63,122 bases of DNA from Diplocarpon mali (taxonomy: Eukaryota; Ascomycota; Leotiomycetes; Helotiales; Drepanopezizaceae), in NCBI GenBank assembly GCA_024741835.1, contig JAENRP010000268.1, forward strand, positions 1 through 63,122, given 5' to 3'. Below the pieces are notes generated by a model, which did no database searches, was not told the DNA's origin, and worked only from the letters and a program-made list of their open reading frames with translations. Positions 38,601 through 51,300 of this stretch are shown here, in pieces. Every line of letters starts with the position of its first letter. The first letter of the stretch is position 1. Position numbers and translations under genes: made by a program.

Positions 38601-41160
38601 AAGTGCCTAAGCTTTAAAAGGTTATAATCTCTTGAAATGTCGAATTCGATAAGTCTAAATTTTACTTTAAGGAGTATAAAAAGGTGGCTGGCCACCTGCT
38701 TCTAATTATTAAAGAGATTGTGCAAATAATTAAAGAGGAGGAGGAGGAAGCTTAAGACGCTAAGTTAATTATCGAAAACGTAAAAGGAGCTTTGGATAAG
38801 TAGCCTATAGATAACCTAATAGGAGGTAAGCCTATTAATCTTTTACTAATAGAAGCTTTAAGCTTAGATCTATCGAGGGCTTTTATCCCCTATAAGGCTA
38901 CTTATAGCGTTTCTACTCTAGCTACTTAGGAGCAGCTGCCTAGTAGCAAAGGGTTAGATACTCTAAGATAACTATTAATAGTTAGAAGGAGTATCGAAAG
39001 CGATATTATAAATGCTAGTTCCGCTAGGAAGCGTAATACTAGGCCTTTAGTTGTTATATAGATTGAGTAATCGCAAGGGTAGGAGTAGGCCCTTTAATTA
39101 CTAGAAGCTCTACTATAGGCAACTAGTAAAGAAGCACGCTAGCTTTTACTAAAAGCACCGATCGATCGAAAGCTACGCTAGGATATGGAAGCTCTTAAGG
39201 GTAATATTAAAAGAGGGAGCTCTTTAAAACTAATAGAAGCTCAGCCTAAAGTACTTGATATAAGGGCCTTCCGAAAACGCAAGAAGCCTAATAAGGAGTA
39301 GGAAATAGTACCTATACCGCTCCGCAGGTCGAAAAGGAGAAGAAGGAGTAGGAATATTATATATGTAATATATATTAAGGATCTCCTACTAGCCTTTAAA
39401 GAACTTAAAATATATTAGTTAAAGTAGGTAAATAGCTTTATATCGACTTTCTAGCTAAGTTAGGAGCCTATAAGAACTAATAGAGAAGAGTATAAAGCAG
39501 TATACTATATTATAGCTATAGCGACTTAATCTAAAAGCTCTAAAGGAAACTCTACCCTTCTAATTCCACCTTAAGATAAGCTTCCTAAAGTACTAACTTA
39601 TTAGAAGGAGCTTGCAAATTACCCTTTTAAAAAGCAATTTAAAAAGGGAGCTAGAACTAAGATTAAGAACTTAAAAGCACGCAATTGCTAAAGAGTGATC
39701 GATAGAAGCGAGGCTACTATAAGGCTTATACTATTAAAGTGGGTCTTTAACTATAAGTTAAACTCCTTTAAGGAGATTAGCCGCTTTAGGTCAAAAATAG
39801 TAGTAAGGGAAGATCTTCAAAAGGAAGCTTCTATTTTCTCTACCTATGCTATAACGCTTGCATTAAGATCTTTTAAAGTTATAATAGCGATCGCTGCTAA
39901 ATTCGATATAGAGCTTTAATAGTTCGATATTATTAATGCCTTTATAAATGCTAAGAGAGACCCTTAGAGCGCGCTAGTTGTTTGCCTTTTACTAGATAGT
40001 TAGAAGTAGAAAGATAAGGTAATAGAGCTTGATCGCGCCTTATATGGCCTTCGAGACTCCCTAGCGCTCTAGTATAAGGATTTCACTAGTACTCTAAAGT
40101 CTTTAAAGCTTACCCCTTTTAATAAGGAGCCTTATATATTTATTAATAAGGATAGGACTATATTTATAGCCTTTTATATTAATAATATATAAGTAATATA
40201 CTACTCCTTTTATATAGAAGAAGCTTAAAAGACTATAGAGGGACTGCGTAAAGCATACGAATTAATAGCTATAGGAGATATTAAGTAGTTCTTAAGAGTA
40301 AGAGTCTCTTAAGATAAGAAGCAGGGTATAATTACTCTACTTTATAACGCTTATATTAAGAAGATGGCGAAGAGGTTCAGCCTTAATATAGGGCGTTTCC
40401 CTAGTATGCCGCTCCCTTACTTTAAACTTAAAAAGAACTATAAAACAGCTCCTTACTTAAGAATTAAGGAGTTCTAGGAAAAAATAGGCTCTGCTTTATA
40501 TATAGCTATTATACTACGCTTAAATATAGCTTTTGCAATCGCCTAGCTATCTTATTTCTATATAAACCTAAGCTTTAAATACTTTAAAGCTATTAATTGG
40601 ATAATTCGCTACCTTTTTAGTATATGCTTCTTAAGAATCACTTATAGTCGATTTAGCAGATTAAATAACCTAATAATATTATTAGATGCTTCCTTTGCAG
40701 ATAATCTAAAGATAAGGCGCTCCTTTTACGGTTTTATTATATTCCTATTTAAAGGAGCAATCATTTGGAAAGCCTCAAAGCAACTGATAGTTACTACTTT
40801 TACTATAAAAACTAAGCTCTTAAGAGTAGCATATATAGCAAAGGAGATAATAGCTTTAAAGAGGTTCTTTAAGGAAATAGAGCTTAAAGTAGAAGCTCTA
40901 TAGTCTATATTTTATAATAATCAATAGATAATACAGCTTATTATAAGAGACTCTTAAAGGATTTCTATAAAGCTCTAATATATTAATATATATAATATAT
41001 AGCTATAATAGGAGCATTAAAAAGGGAGCTTTCAAATGGCCTATCTCCTTATTAAGGATATGCACGCAGATAGCCTTATTAAAAACCTTCCTTAATAAAA
41101 GTTTAAAAGCTTTATTAAGCTTTTGAACCTTTAAGACGTAAGAGGTTAAGTCGAAAAGCT
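35700..41160 (+). pseudogene. Copia G1 gag-pol remnant
   Basis: Gag lies at about 35,700-37,000 with a degenerate Cys-His nucleocapsid motif near 36,855-36,900. Aspartic protease is at about 37,130-37,480; the DNC-type catalytic loop used by many fungal Copias reads NNC here. Integrase is at about 37,690-38,400 with the HLRLSHL zinc-binding start and LKSDN and PSYTH-type catalytic context. RT is at about 39,690-40,280 with WVFNYKL and YINNI in place of YVDDI. RNase H is at about 40,670-41,160 with LLDASFAD. Most damage is transition stops. A 74-codon RT piece (39,695-39,919) remains open. Confidence 0.85.
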
Positions 41161-41199
41161 AACATTTTAAATGCTTTATAATCCTTTCATATCTCCTTT

Positions 41200-42180
41200 A
41201 TAATAGCGAGTAGGAAGGAAGTATAAAATAGGGTTCAATTTTCCTTATACTAATATATAGGAAGGCTTAAAACCAACTCCCTTAGATAATTAGAACCTTT
41301 AGTAGCTTTATAAATAATATAAAAGCGCGTCCCTATTAAGAAGCAATAGACTCCTTTAGTAGCATAACCCTAAGAGCAGCCTAAGGAGCAATAATAGGAG
41401 TAGCCGCAAGAGCCTTAAAAGCCTTTGCAAGGCGGGCGGTAAGGCTAAGAGGTGCTATAATCGGCGGTAGGAGCTCCTAAGCTACTAGTTTTAGGAAGCT
41501 ATTAGCTACGGTATAAGAAAGCTTATAATAACTTACCCTTTAATAATACTACCTCCTTTATCTCTCTTTAGCGTGCCTTTCGAAGCTCCTCTCTTACCTT
41601 CCTCTTAATAGCAGCAAGGCCTTAAACTACTTATTAGTAGTAAACCACTTAAAGGGAGCTTAAGAATATACTGTAGTATTACTATTATTCTCCTTTAATA
41701 AGAATATATAGTCTTCTTACGCCTTTAAGGCGCTAATAGGAAGCTCTTAGCATACGTAGCCTCCCTTTATATAACGAAAGCAGTATACTCCTACTATATT
41801 ATTAAAGTATACGCCAGCCGACTTCCTAGCTAGGAAGCTTTAAACGCACCCCTTATATAGTATATTCCTTATTAGCCTTTACTTTAGCTTGCGGTAGGAA
41901 GAGGGAGCTATAGAAGAGACCGCTGGTATTTTAAGAACCATAGCCTAAGGGGTGGCAAGGAGGAGAGAAGGCGCGCTCCCTCTTAAGGGTATTACTATAT
42001 CAAATGTCTTAAGCGTATTATCATCTTCTTACTATCTACTATGCTAAAAAGCTTTAAGCTGTATTTGAGTATAACGACTTTGCTATAAGTCTTTAGCAGG
42101 AGTAAGAGAGTATAATTAGGAAGCGTATAGTAGTAGCCTTAGTAGGGCGCTCCTTAGAGTTATTATTACTATTCTCCATT
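41200..42180 (-). pseudogene. Antisense Cys/His-rich reading frame in Copia G1
   Basis: Downstream of RNase H, the strand opposite pol shows a frame with a cysteine/histidine cluster (about 41,860-41,740). It is read as GCV, then Cys or mutated Cys about 18 residues on, then a CCF-C-KGGH-C type group. Where G1 has Tyr or stop, G2 has Cys or Trp, and the reverse. Function unknown; a zinc-binding role is a guess. Confidence 0.45.
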
Positions 42181-42465
42181 TTAAAGTGATTATTTAAAGA
42201 AGTATAAGGAAGGAAAGCTTTATAAGAAAAAATGCATACTTTTATAAGCGCGCTGCCTTTATTAACTTTCCTTTATTACTTGATTTAGCTTCTATTCTAT
42301 AAAGGAAGCACTTAGAACTGCGCTCCCTCTTTCATTTATTATAGCTTTATTAAGCAATTTTCTTTATTTTAAAAGCTAAGGAGCATAATAAAGGAGTCTT
42401 ATATACTAGATCTGGCGCTAGTTATAGCTAAGCCTAGCTAGGAGCTACTTCTTACCTAAGGGGTA

Positions 42466-42637
42466 TATTGCGCTATAAGGAGCCTTAGGCACTAAGCCAT
42501 TTAAGGACTGGCTTATGTAATATACCCTTAAAGTGGCTACGGAGCACTTCTATAAAGGGAGCTCAGGTATACAGTTAGAGTAGAATTTTACAAGCTTCTG
42601 CCACCACTGAGAATCCCCCTTTAAATATAGCACGATA
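42466..42637 (+). repeat. 3' LTR of G1 (172 bp)
   Basis: TATTGCGCTATAAGG to GCACGATA. It is preceded by a CTAAGGGGTA purine-rich tract. Confidence 0.92.
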
Positions 42638-45560
42638 GTATTCCTTTATTTTCTTAAGTTTAAGCTTACTTATTTTATATAAGTAGGCGGTTTTTATTAT
42701 TAGTAATAGTCCTTTGAACTCGATCTTATGATTGATTAGCTGCGATAGGAGTAGCGTGTTCGCGGCGCTTTTGGAGAAGTATATGACTAGGTTATAGAGG
42801 AAGGGTGGTAACTTGGCGCGTAACTCGTAGGCCTCTTAAGGTCTTAGAGCGTTATACTTACTAAGTGCGTTAGGTTCTTCCTCTTCTATTATATGAATTG
42901 GGGTCTAGTCTATTCCTAAGTTTAATAGGCGAATAATAGCTTTGTATCGAGTTTGGATATAAAGGGTTCTCTTATCTCTTTTTTTAAAGAGGTAATCTAG
43001 TTTTGCAAATGTAACTAACCTGATCTTAGTATTAGTCTAGTAGAGGCTAACTCTAAAGGCTGGTCTTAAGATTATCGATATATCTATGCTTATTAGTTAA
43101 AGGGTATTAATATTAAGTTCCTCTCTTTATCGTTTGTAGTTAGCTAGGCGGGTATTGAAGTCTTATATTAGCATATCCTTAGACTTAATTAGGGGGTCTT
43201 TAAGAGCTTTTAGCGGTCTAAGGATGCTAGTCTTATTAAGCTATCGCTAGTCTCTCTGGTCGGCGTCTTATTAATCTAATTGATAAACGTTAGGCTAATA
43301 TAGCTTCTTCTTCTTATAATTAACAATTATATCTTATTTAGCTAGCCACTTACGACTTAAGATTATATTATATAAGCCTAAGTCGGCGGCTAAGAAGAAC
43401 TATCCTTTGAAGTCGTATTTATCGATTATAATATCTATTTATATAACTTATCGAATAGCCTTGCTAGGTTATTTGTTAAATCCTTATAAAGGGATCGGTC
43501 TCTTAAGGTAGTGAGTTAGTAGCTTTAGCTATATAGTTAAGGAGAGGAGTATCTTATAATTGATGATTCTTAAGGCGTTAGCCTTATAGTCTATTAGGGC
43601 TATTAAGTCGATATGGCGCCCTTTCTAATAGAGTCGGCACTAGGTTATAAATTGCTAGCCTTTAATTAGCCTAAATAGGTCGACCGATTCCTAGTATTAG
43701 TTGCACTTTAAGAGTAATACTTAAAATCCTAGAGCGATTCGTTTCCCGATTCCTTTATATCGTCTATTGTCTTAGTGTTATTCTTTAGTTTATTGCGGCC
43801 TTTCTCTACTAGTATGATCTTATATTATTTAAGGCAGTCTCGGCTATAGTGCCCTTTTTATCTATACTTATAATAAGTATTGTCGGTCTTTGGGGTTCGG
43901 TCGTAAGAGGCGCGTTTATTATCTCTAAGTCCTAAAGTTCTAAAGGTGGTATTCAATTCCTTTTAAGGACGGCTTAAGGCTTGTTTATAGCATATAGGTC
44001 CTATTTGTTAAGAGGTAGAGGAAGGCCGGTTGGAAGTTTTAGCCTAATATTCGTTTTAGTTAGAGCGTTATAGTAAGAGGCGGAGTTATCGGTTCTCCTT
44101 GTTTATAAACCATTCGGCCAAGTCTCTAAGGTGGTCGAACTTCTAGTTAAAGAGTTGCTTTAGTAAAGACACTTTTACCTTATCTTAGAGCGCCTTATAT
44201 TAGTTGTTAGTCGACTTCCTTAGTTTCGAAGTTAGTTTGCAAAAGTCGGCCTAAAAGGCTATAAAGGGGGAATTTCCTTATTTAAGCTTTATCTAATTAT
44301 CTTTAGCTATCTATTGCTCTATTTCTTTACTAACTTTATAAGCCCTTTATAAGATTCGAAATAGCTACGCAGCTGTCTCGATTTATCTAATAGATCCTTT
44401 TATAAGCCGATTTCGAATTAAGCTTTAGGCGTCTCTTATTATTAAACTAGCAGTATATACTAAAGCGACCGATTCGTTAAAGAACTTTATATAATTAACC
44501 TTTATCTTCTACTATATATTAAAGATCTAGTCCTCGACCTTTATATCTCCTTTACTTAAGAAGGGATTTGGATCCTTGATCTTTGCTAAGTAGACCTAGC
44601 GACTAGGTTTAAAGGTTCGATTCTATCCTCTAAAGTTAAGGGTATTAAAGTAGGGTTCCCTTTTGATAGGCTGTTTAGGCTAGGTAGTAAGAGGATCTTT
44701 ATAAGGATTTTCGAAGAGAGGTCGGCTTTATAGAATAGGGGTAGCCGGCTAGCTAGCTGAGTTTGTATATTATTACTCTTCTATTAAGTTCTTTTAATAT
44801 ACGCTAGTCTCTTAGGTTATTTTAAGCTCTTCTTACAGCTATATAATTATAGGTACGGTCGCTTCTTCTATTCTTTAAATGTAATTATAAAAACTCTAAA
44901 CTATCGAATCTTATTATTTAATATATTAGTAGTAGTATTCTATTAAGCGTTCCTCTATTGCTAGTCGATCCTTATATATAGTAGATCTTTTGCCTACCTT
45001 AGTTTAGAACCTTAGTAATATAAAGAAGTCGTCTCTCTTAGCCTTTATATTAGTATAAGAAATAGGTCGGATTAAGGCTTCTTATTTAAAGGAGGTTGAT
45101 ATATCTTTTGTATTATATAAGGTTCGTTTTAAAAAGAGGGCTGGTCGAGGCTTGATAGCAGAGTCGGCTAGTATAAGGGATTCGTCTTTTGCAAGGTTTT
45201 AAGGGGTATCCTCTTTAATTAAGAGGTTGCTTAACTTAAGAGGTACTAGTATTATTATCTTAAGGTTGATTCTCTTAAAGTAAGAGGTCCTTATATAACG
45301 TTTTCGTCTTATTAAGGGCTATAGTCGGGAAATGCCTTAACTTATAGATTTTATAATTTCTTTTAGAGTCAGCCGAGAGCTATTAACTATTAACAGTTGT
45401 TTTAGCTAAGTCTATTAGCTCTTCTTTCGATTCTTAAGTTTAGGAAGGGACCGAACATTAAGGCTATTCTTTAAGTTGCTTCTGCGTATTATAGGAGTCG
45501 GTTAAAAGAAGGGTCTCCGAGGGGGTACTAGTCCTTTGCTAGGTATATTATATCGCCTTA
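42638..45560 (-). pseudogene. Gypsy E1 gag and protease remnant
   Basis: On the minus strand gag runs from about 45,560 to 43,800 and includes a CCHC knuckle at about 43,882-43,840 (Cys/Tyr, GHYS, DC). The protease follows at about 43,640-43,340 with ALIDYKAN at the catalytic loop and an ILSRKWLAK stretch downstream. Coding continues to 42,638, where Copia G1 cuts the frame. Transition stops are frequent. Confidence 0.75.
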
Positions 45561-45591
45561 TAAGGCCAGAGGGGGTATAAGCTTTAAATTA

Positions 45592-45872
45592 TATAATAGC
45601 GGAAGCTAAGTATAAGTCGATAAAGTTATTGAAATTAAGGCTGCTAAATCGTATAGAATTCAAAGCTAAGGAGTGTATATAAAGTAGGAAACCTCTCCTT
45701 TAATATGCCTCCTTAGCCTAAGACTTAGAAAGGTCGATTTCTACTAACTACTTATATTCTGCCTGCTAAAGGAAAGGTATGATTATAAGACGTCGCATCT
45801 ATTGTATTAGTCATAGGTGCTTTGACAGTTCTTATGCTCCTGTCGCGACTATGGTATAACCGTGCCGTGACA
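45592..45872 (-). repeat. 5' LTR of Gypsy E1 (281 bp)
   Basis: Minus strand TGTCACGGCACGG to GCTATTATA. Followed on the plus side by the target copy ACTCC. Confidence 0.92.
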
Positions 45873-45948
45873 ACTCCGATAGGTTGTTAGGTGACTGTAC
45901 TGCTTAGTTGATATTACGGTTGCAATAAGGCACGGGACTGTACACGGG
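45873..45948 (+). repeat. LTR J, right piece
   Basis: Starts with the duplicated ACTCC and continues the J LTR (GATAGGTTGTTAGGTGAC). It also forms the 76 bp spacer between the head-to-head Gypsy elements E1 and E2. Confidence 0.75.
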
Positions 45949-46244
45949 TGTCACGGCGCGACGAAAGTACGGAACGGTTAGAATAGGTATAATAGAGTAG
46001 TAGTATAAATAGAGGTAAAACAGACTGATATAAGAGATATGCCGCACCTTTGTCGTACCTTTCCTTTAGAAGGTATAATATAACTTAGTAGTAGAAATCG
46101 ACCTTTTTAAGTCCTAGGTAAAGGAGGGCATATTAGGAGAGAGGTTTCCTACTTTATATATACTTCTTAGCTTTAAATTTTATATAATTTAGCAGCCTTG
46201 ATTTTAATGACTTTATCGACTTATGCCTTACTTCTACTATTATA
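45949..46244 (+). repeat. 5' LTR of Gypsy E2 (about 296 bp, divergent U3)
   Basis: Begins TGTCACGGCGCGACG. The last about 180 bp match the E1 LTR, but the first about 110 bp do not. It contains an AGTATAAATAGAGG TATA box near 46,005-46,018. Confidence 0.85.
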
Positions 46245-46259
46245 TAATTTAAAGCTTAT

Positions 46260-47732
46260 ACCCCTTTTAGCCTTATAAGGCGATATAATATACTTAGCAA
46301 AGGATTAATACCCCTTTAGAGACCTTTCTTCTAACCGACTCTTATAATATGCAAAAGTAATTTAAAGAACAGCCTTAACGTTTGGTCCCTTTTTGAACTT
46401 AAGAATCGAAAGAAGAGCTAGTAGACTTAGCTAAAACAACTATTAATAGTTAATAGCTTTTAGCTGACTTTAAAAGAAATTATAAAATCTATAAGTTAAG
46501 GCATTTCCTAACTATAGCCTTTAATAGGACGAATGTTATAAAAGGGACCTCTTACTTTAAGAAAATCAATCTTAAGATAATAACGCTAGCACCTCTTAAG
46601 TTAAGTAACCTTTTAATTAAAGAGGATATCCTTTAAAATCCTATAGATAATAAATCCCTTATACTAGCCGATTCTATTAGTAAGCCTTAACTAGCCCCCT
46701 CTTAAAAGCGAACCTTATATAATATAAAAGATATATTAACCTCCTTTAAATAAGAAGCCTTAATCTGACCTATCTTTTATATTAATATAAAGGTTAAGAG
46801 AGACGACTTCTTTATATTACTAAGGTTTTAAACTAAGGCGGGCAAGAGATCTATTATATATAAGGATCAACTAATAGTAAAAGAATATCTTATAGAATAC
46901 TACTATTAATATATTAAATAATAAGATTTAATAGCTTAGAGTTTTTATAATTATATTTAAAAAATAGAAGAAGCAACTGTACTTATAACTATGCAGTTAT
47001 AAGAAGAGCTTAAAACGACTTAAGAGATTAGCGCGTATTAAAGGAATTTAATAAAAGACTAATAATATACGAACTTAGCTAGCTAGCTAGCTACTCCTAT
47101 TTTATAAAGCAGACCTCTCTTTGAAAATCTTTATAAAGATCCTCCTACCGCTTAACTTAAATAGCCTATTGAAAGAGAACTGTACTTAAGAATACTTAAC
47201 TTAAGAGGATAGAGTTAAACCTTTAAACCTAATCGTTAGATCTACTTAATAAAGATTAAAGACTTAAACCCTTTCTTAAGTAAAGGAGATATAAAGGTTA
47301 AGGACTAGATCTTTAATATATAAAGAAAATAAAGGTTAATTATATAGAATTCCTTAACGAATCGGTCGCTTTAATATACGCTACTAATTTAATAATAAAG
47401 GACGCTTAAAGCTTAATCTAAGATCGGTTTATAAAAGGATTTATTAAGTAAATTAAGATAGCTATATAGCTATTCTAAATCTTATAAAAAGCCTATAGAA
47501 TTAGTAAAGAAATAGAGCGACAAATAGCTAAAGATAATTAAATAAAGCTTAAATAAGGAAATACCCCTTTTATAGCCTTTTAAGCCGACTTCTATAGGCT
47601 AGCTTTTAAACTAAGGAAGTCAATTGATAATTAATATAAAGCGCTTTAAGATAAGGTAAAAGTATCCTTACTAAAGCAATTCTCTAATTAGAAGTTCAAC
47701 TACCTTAAAGACTTAATTAAATAGTTTATAAA
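46260..47732 (+). pseudogene. Gypsy E2 gag remnant
   Basis: Collinear with the minus-strand gag of E1 (45,560-44,140), mutated by RIP and cut by Copia D at 47,732. It continues at 53,872-54,054 and at 61,229, where the CCHC knuckle is at about 61,288-61,330 and the protease loop ALIDYR at about 61,566-61,583. Confidence 0.78.
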
Positions 47733-47927
47733 TGTTGAGATAGGTGATATAGCCATCACTCCGATGTATTATCATATGACCCTACTGCTTAGTTAGTAGG
47801 ATATTGATACGTATATAGCTATAGGGAAGAAAGGGGTAACCTTCCTTCTTTAATTCTTACTAATATATCGACCATCGACCTTTAGAAGCCTCCTTTACCT
47901 ACTGCGTTGACTTACTTAAGCTTAAGA
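47733..47927 (+). repeat. 5' LTR of copy D
   Basis: TGTTGAGATAGGTG to CTTAAGA, 195 bp. Confidence 0.9.
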
Positions 47928-47941
47928 GGTTATAAGCCCTG
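47928..47941 (+). other. Primer-binding site of copy D
   Basis: GGTTATAAGCCCTG directly follows the LTR. One G-to-A change from GGTTATGAGCCCTG, the complement of the initiator tRNA-Met anticodon arm. Confidence 0.75.
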
Positions 47942-48339
47942 CCTAGACCGATAATAGATTATTAACTTCCCTTGGAAAGCACTTATGCCGCAACTATTAA
48001 TAGGAAGTTGAACGAGACTTATAGTAAGAGGCAAGCAATCGGCGAATAGGAGGTATAATTCCTTATTTAGCTAACCTATATTATAAGAGGTGTGATTCCT
48101 TGCTTTATAACCCCTTTAGTACTATAAGAGGTATGATTCCTTGCTTTACTATGTTTTATAAGAGGTGTGATTCCCTGCGTTATAGCCTAAAAACCCTTTT
48201 CGATAAGAGGACTTCCTCCTTATTTAATACTTCTATAATACCTGCTATTTAATCATTTCGACTTTTCGATAGGAGGAGTGCCCTTAACTATTTAATTTAT
48301 TTGATTTTTTAATATAATTCTATTCGAAATAGTAATAGC

Positions 48340-51300
48340 TTCTGATTCTGATCGAAACACTAGACCTAAAGACCTCTAACTCTCTTAAAAGAACTGGCAA
48401 TAATAGTTCGACGATTTAGAGCTTTACTTTAAAAGTAAAGGCATTGAAATAGCGATTTAAAAGACACTTATTAAATATACGAAAATAGCCTTTTATACTC
48501 CCTCTACTAATTCATCTACTTCTACTTTAATAGCTAATATAACTACTAAGGATTTGTTAGATATATTAAATAAGCTTAGCTTAAGAGCCTTAATAGATAA
48601 TAACCGAAAATCCTAAAGGCAGATTTTAAATATAGAAAAGGAGAAGGAGTATAGGCTAGCCTTAGCTAAATGCAAACTTAAGATTAATAGAGGTTTAAGC
48701 GATAAAGACTAAGATTTTATTTAAGTTTATAATAATACAAAGATAAGATAGGATACTTTAAAGGCAAAATACTCTTAAACAATTGCCTTTAATATTTAGC
48801 ATCTACTATAGTAGATCACTTTATTTTAATATAGAAAAGATAAAGATAATAAGGATATAGATATAAAAATAGACTTTGCTTAGTCTATATTATATAAAGT
48901 AAGAAGGAAAGTAAGAGCCGCAGATCCTAAGATAGCTATGACTTTTAAGGAAACTTAGCTTTTTAGTTTCCTACTTAATAGCCTCCCTTTTAAGTTCGCT
49001 ATTGCAAAACAATCTCTTCTTATCTAACCTAACCTTAAGATCTATAAGAAGATCGACCTCTTTCGAACTATTAAGTAAGACCTTAAAGGATGCTCTAAAT
49101 CGGCAAATGCTATATTATAAGGTAATAATAAGCCTAAGAAGAGGAAGAAGTATAAGATAAGCCCTTAAGCTTATTAGGGATACTACTTCTATAATAGTAC
49201 TTATAATATTACTAATTATAAAGTTAAAAGGCAATTGATCGATATAGTCGCTAGCTTTAATATTAAGAAGCAATCGAAGTAGAAGTTAAGAAGCAAACTA
49301 CCCTTATCTTACCAAAGGCCGCAACTACTAAGGAAAGGCAAAGGAAAAGGCTATTTAATTAAAACTTTAGCAGATACCTCTAATAATAATAGTAGGTCAT
49401 TTGAACCTAAATCCACTTTTAATAATTTAAATGATAATTATAATAAAGATGCTTATATTTTAAAAGCCGATCTTTATAAGATCCTTAAATCTAATTAGTA
49501 TAGTAATACTAATTGTATAGCATATATAATTAATAAACCCTACCTATTTAAAGGCCTGCTTATTAAAATAAAAAGGCGCTTTATTAAGATCAGTAGTAGA
49601 AGGTTGTATATAGACTTAATAAGTATAGTAGAGATAAATATCGCTAGTATTTCTTTCCTTTTGCAAAATGTTCTCCTTATACTTAACTTAAGTATTAATC
49701 TTTTATTTAATTATAAGATCTGCGCAAAGTTGAATTATATAAGAGTTTTTAATAATCAATTTATATAATTTATAAATAACAATTATAAAGTGATCTTTAA
49801 AGTTAAAATCAAAGATAGGCTTTATATTATCTTAAAGGTAATATTATAAAAATTGACTCTTAAGCTAAACCTATAAGTAGATTCCTTTAAGGAAAGTGCA
49901 CTTTCTACTTTAATACAATTAAGCGAAGATAGAGAGAATAGATAGACTCTTAAGCTAGGATCGCGAGTGAAATTCGCGAAAATAACTCTTAAGCTAAGAT
50001 TATAAGTAAAATACAATATATCTTTAAAGATGACTCTTAAGCTAGGATTATAAGTGAATTTAATAGAAATAACTCTTAAGCTAAGACTGCAAGTGGATTT
50101 TGCAAATTCGCTAATAATGACTCTTAAGCTAGGATTATAAGTGAAATTCGCAGAAATGACTCTTAGGCTAGGACCGCAAGTAAAATTCGCGAATTTATTA
50201 AAAATGATTCTTAAGCTAGGACTGCGAGTGAACTTCGCGGTTTTATTAAAAACGACTCCTAAGCCAGGCTTATAACTGGAAAACGGCAAAACCTCAAACT
50301 ACTATTACTAGTCCTTTTTAGCCACTAATGATAAAGTATCAACTGACGATAAGCTATTAAAGCTATTAAAAGCCGAAAGCCTATTAAGGTATTAGCTAAT
50401 ATATAGAAGATTCGCGCATCTAAAGCTAAAGAAATTGAAAGGCCTATATAAGGTCTTAACTTTAAAACGGAAGATCTAAGTACTAAAGGATCGCCTAGTA
50501 TACCGAATTTGCAAGCTAATAAAACTTTAAAATCAAATGCAAATTAAGCTTAATCTATAGAAAGATTCGATACTAGCGCTAATATCTATTAATACTGCTA
50601 GACTATTTATAACCTTAATTAAAGGAAATAATTAGTTTTCTTAAATAGTAGATAACTCTACTTGGTAGATATAGACTATTTGCGCTAAAACTAAATCTAA
50701 GCTTATAGAAAAGCTAGAAACTTAGAAAGTGATAAAGGAACGCTAGACCTAATTAAAGCTAATAGCTATTAGGTCTAATAATGTATTAGAGATTAAAGTA
50801 AAGCTTAATAAATAGGTAAAATAAGGAGTTTATTATAAATTAATTATAATATATAAAGGTTCCTATTAAAATAGCATCGCCGAACGAAGTATCTAATAAG
50901 TAGAGACTAACTATTGCGCTCTATTATAAGATACCAACTTGCTATTGGAATTCTAGGACCTTGCGATTAAGGCAGACGCATACTTGCGAAATAGAATAGG
51001 TAGTAGACTAATAATTAATAGCACTTGAATATTACTATATAAGGTATATTTTAGATAGAAACTAAGCCTAGACTACATTCGCATCTTTAAAAGCGTCTGC
51101 TACTCTTATATTAGCTTAAAGTCCTAGCCCGCAGGTATAAAGAGTAAGAAGCTAATAGATTGAAGTAGAAAGTATATATTTATTAAGTATATTAAATAGA
51201 TAATAAAGCAATAGATAGTATATACGCTAGATCTAAAGCAAGTAATTATATCCTTAGTAGTTGAGTTTAATAAATCTTAAAATAGGAGGAAGCTATCCTT

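Larger units (their letters stand above)
35462..42637 (+). mobile_element. Copia family G, copy G1, full length
   Basis: A 7,176 bp plus-strand element with two 172 bp LTRs and perfect target duplications GTATT (35,457-35,461 and 42,638-42,642), inserted in Gypsy E1 pol. It is about 2 kb longer than a minimal Copia, with about 1.3 kb between RNase H and the 3' LTR. Confidence 0.94.
30651..45872 (-). mobile_element. Gypsy/Ty3 family E, copy E1, full length, split by Copia G1
   Basis: A minus-strand element with 281 bp LTRs at both ends (termini TGTCACGGC/GCCGTCACA) and target duplications ACTCC at 30,646-30,650 and 45,873-45,877. Length without G1 is about 8.0 kb, long for a Gypsy element because of an extra 3' reading frame. 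Strongly RIP-mutated. Confidence 0.93.

Noticed and set aside
49822..50289. 155-codon antisense frame across the copy D minisatellite
   Set aside because: Same reason as for copy B; RIP removes Gln and Trp codons only on the coding strand reading, so the antisense strand stays open by default.
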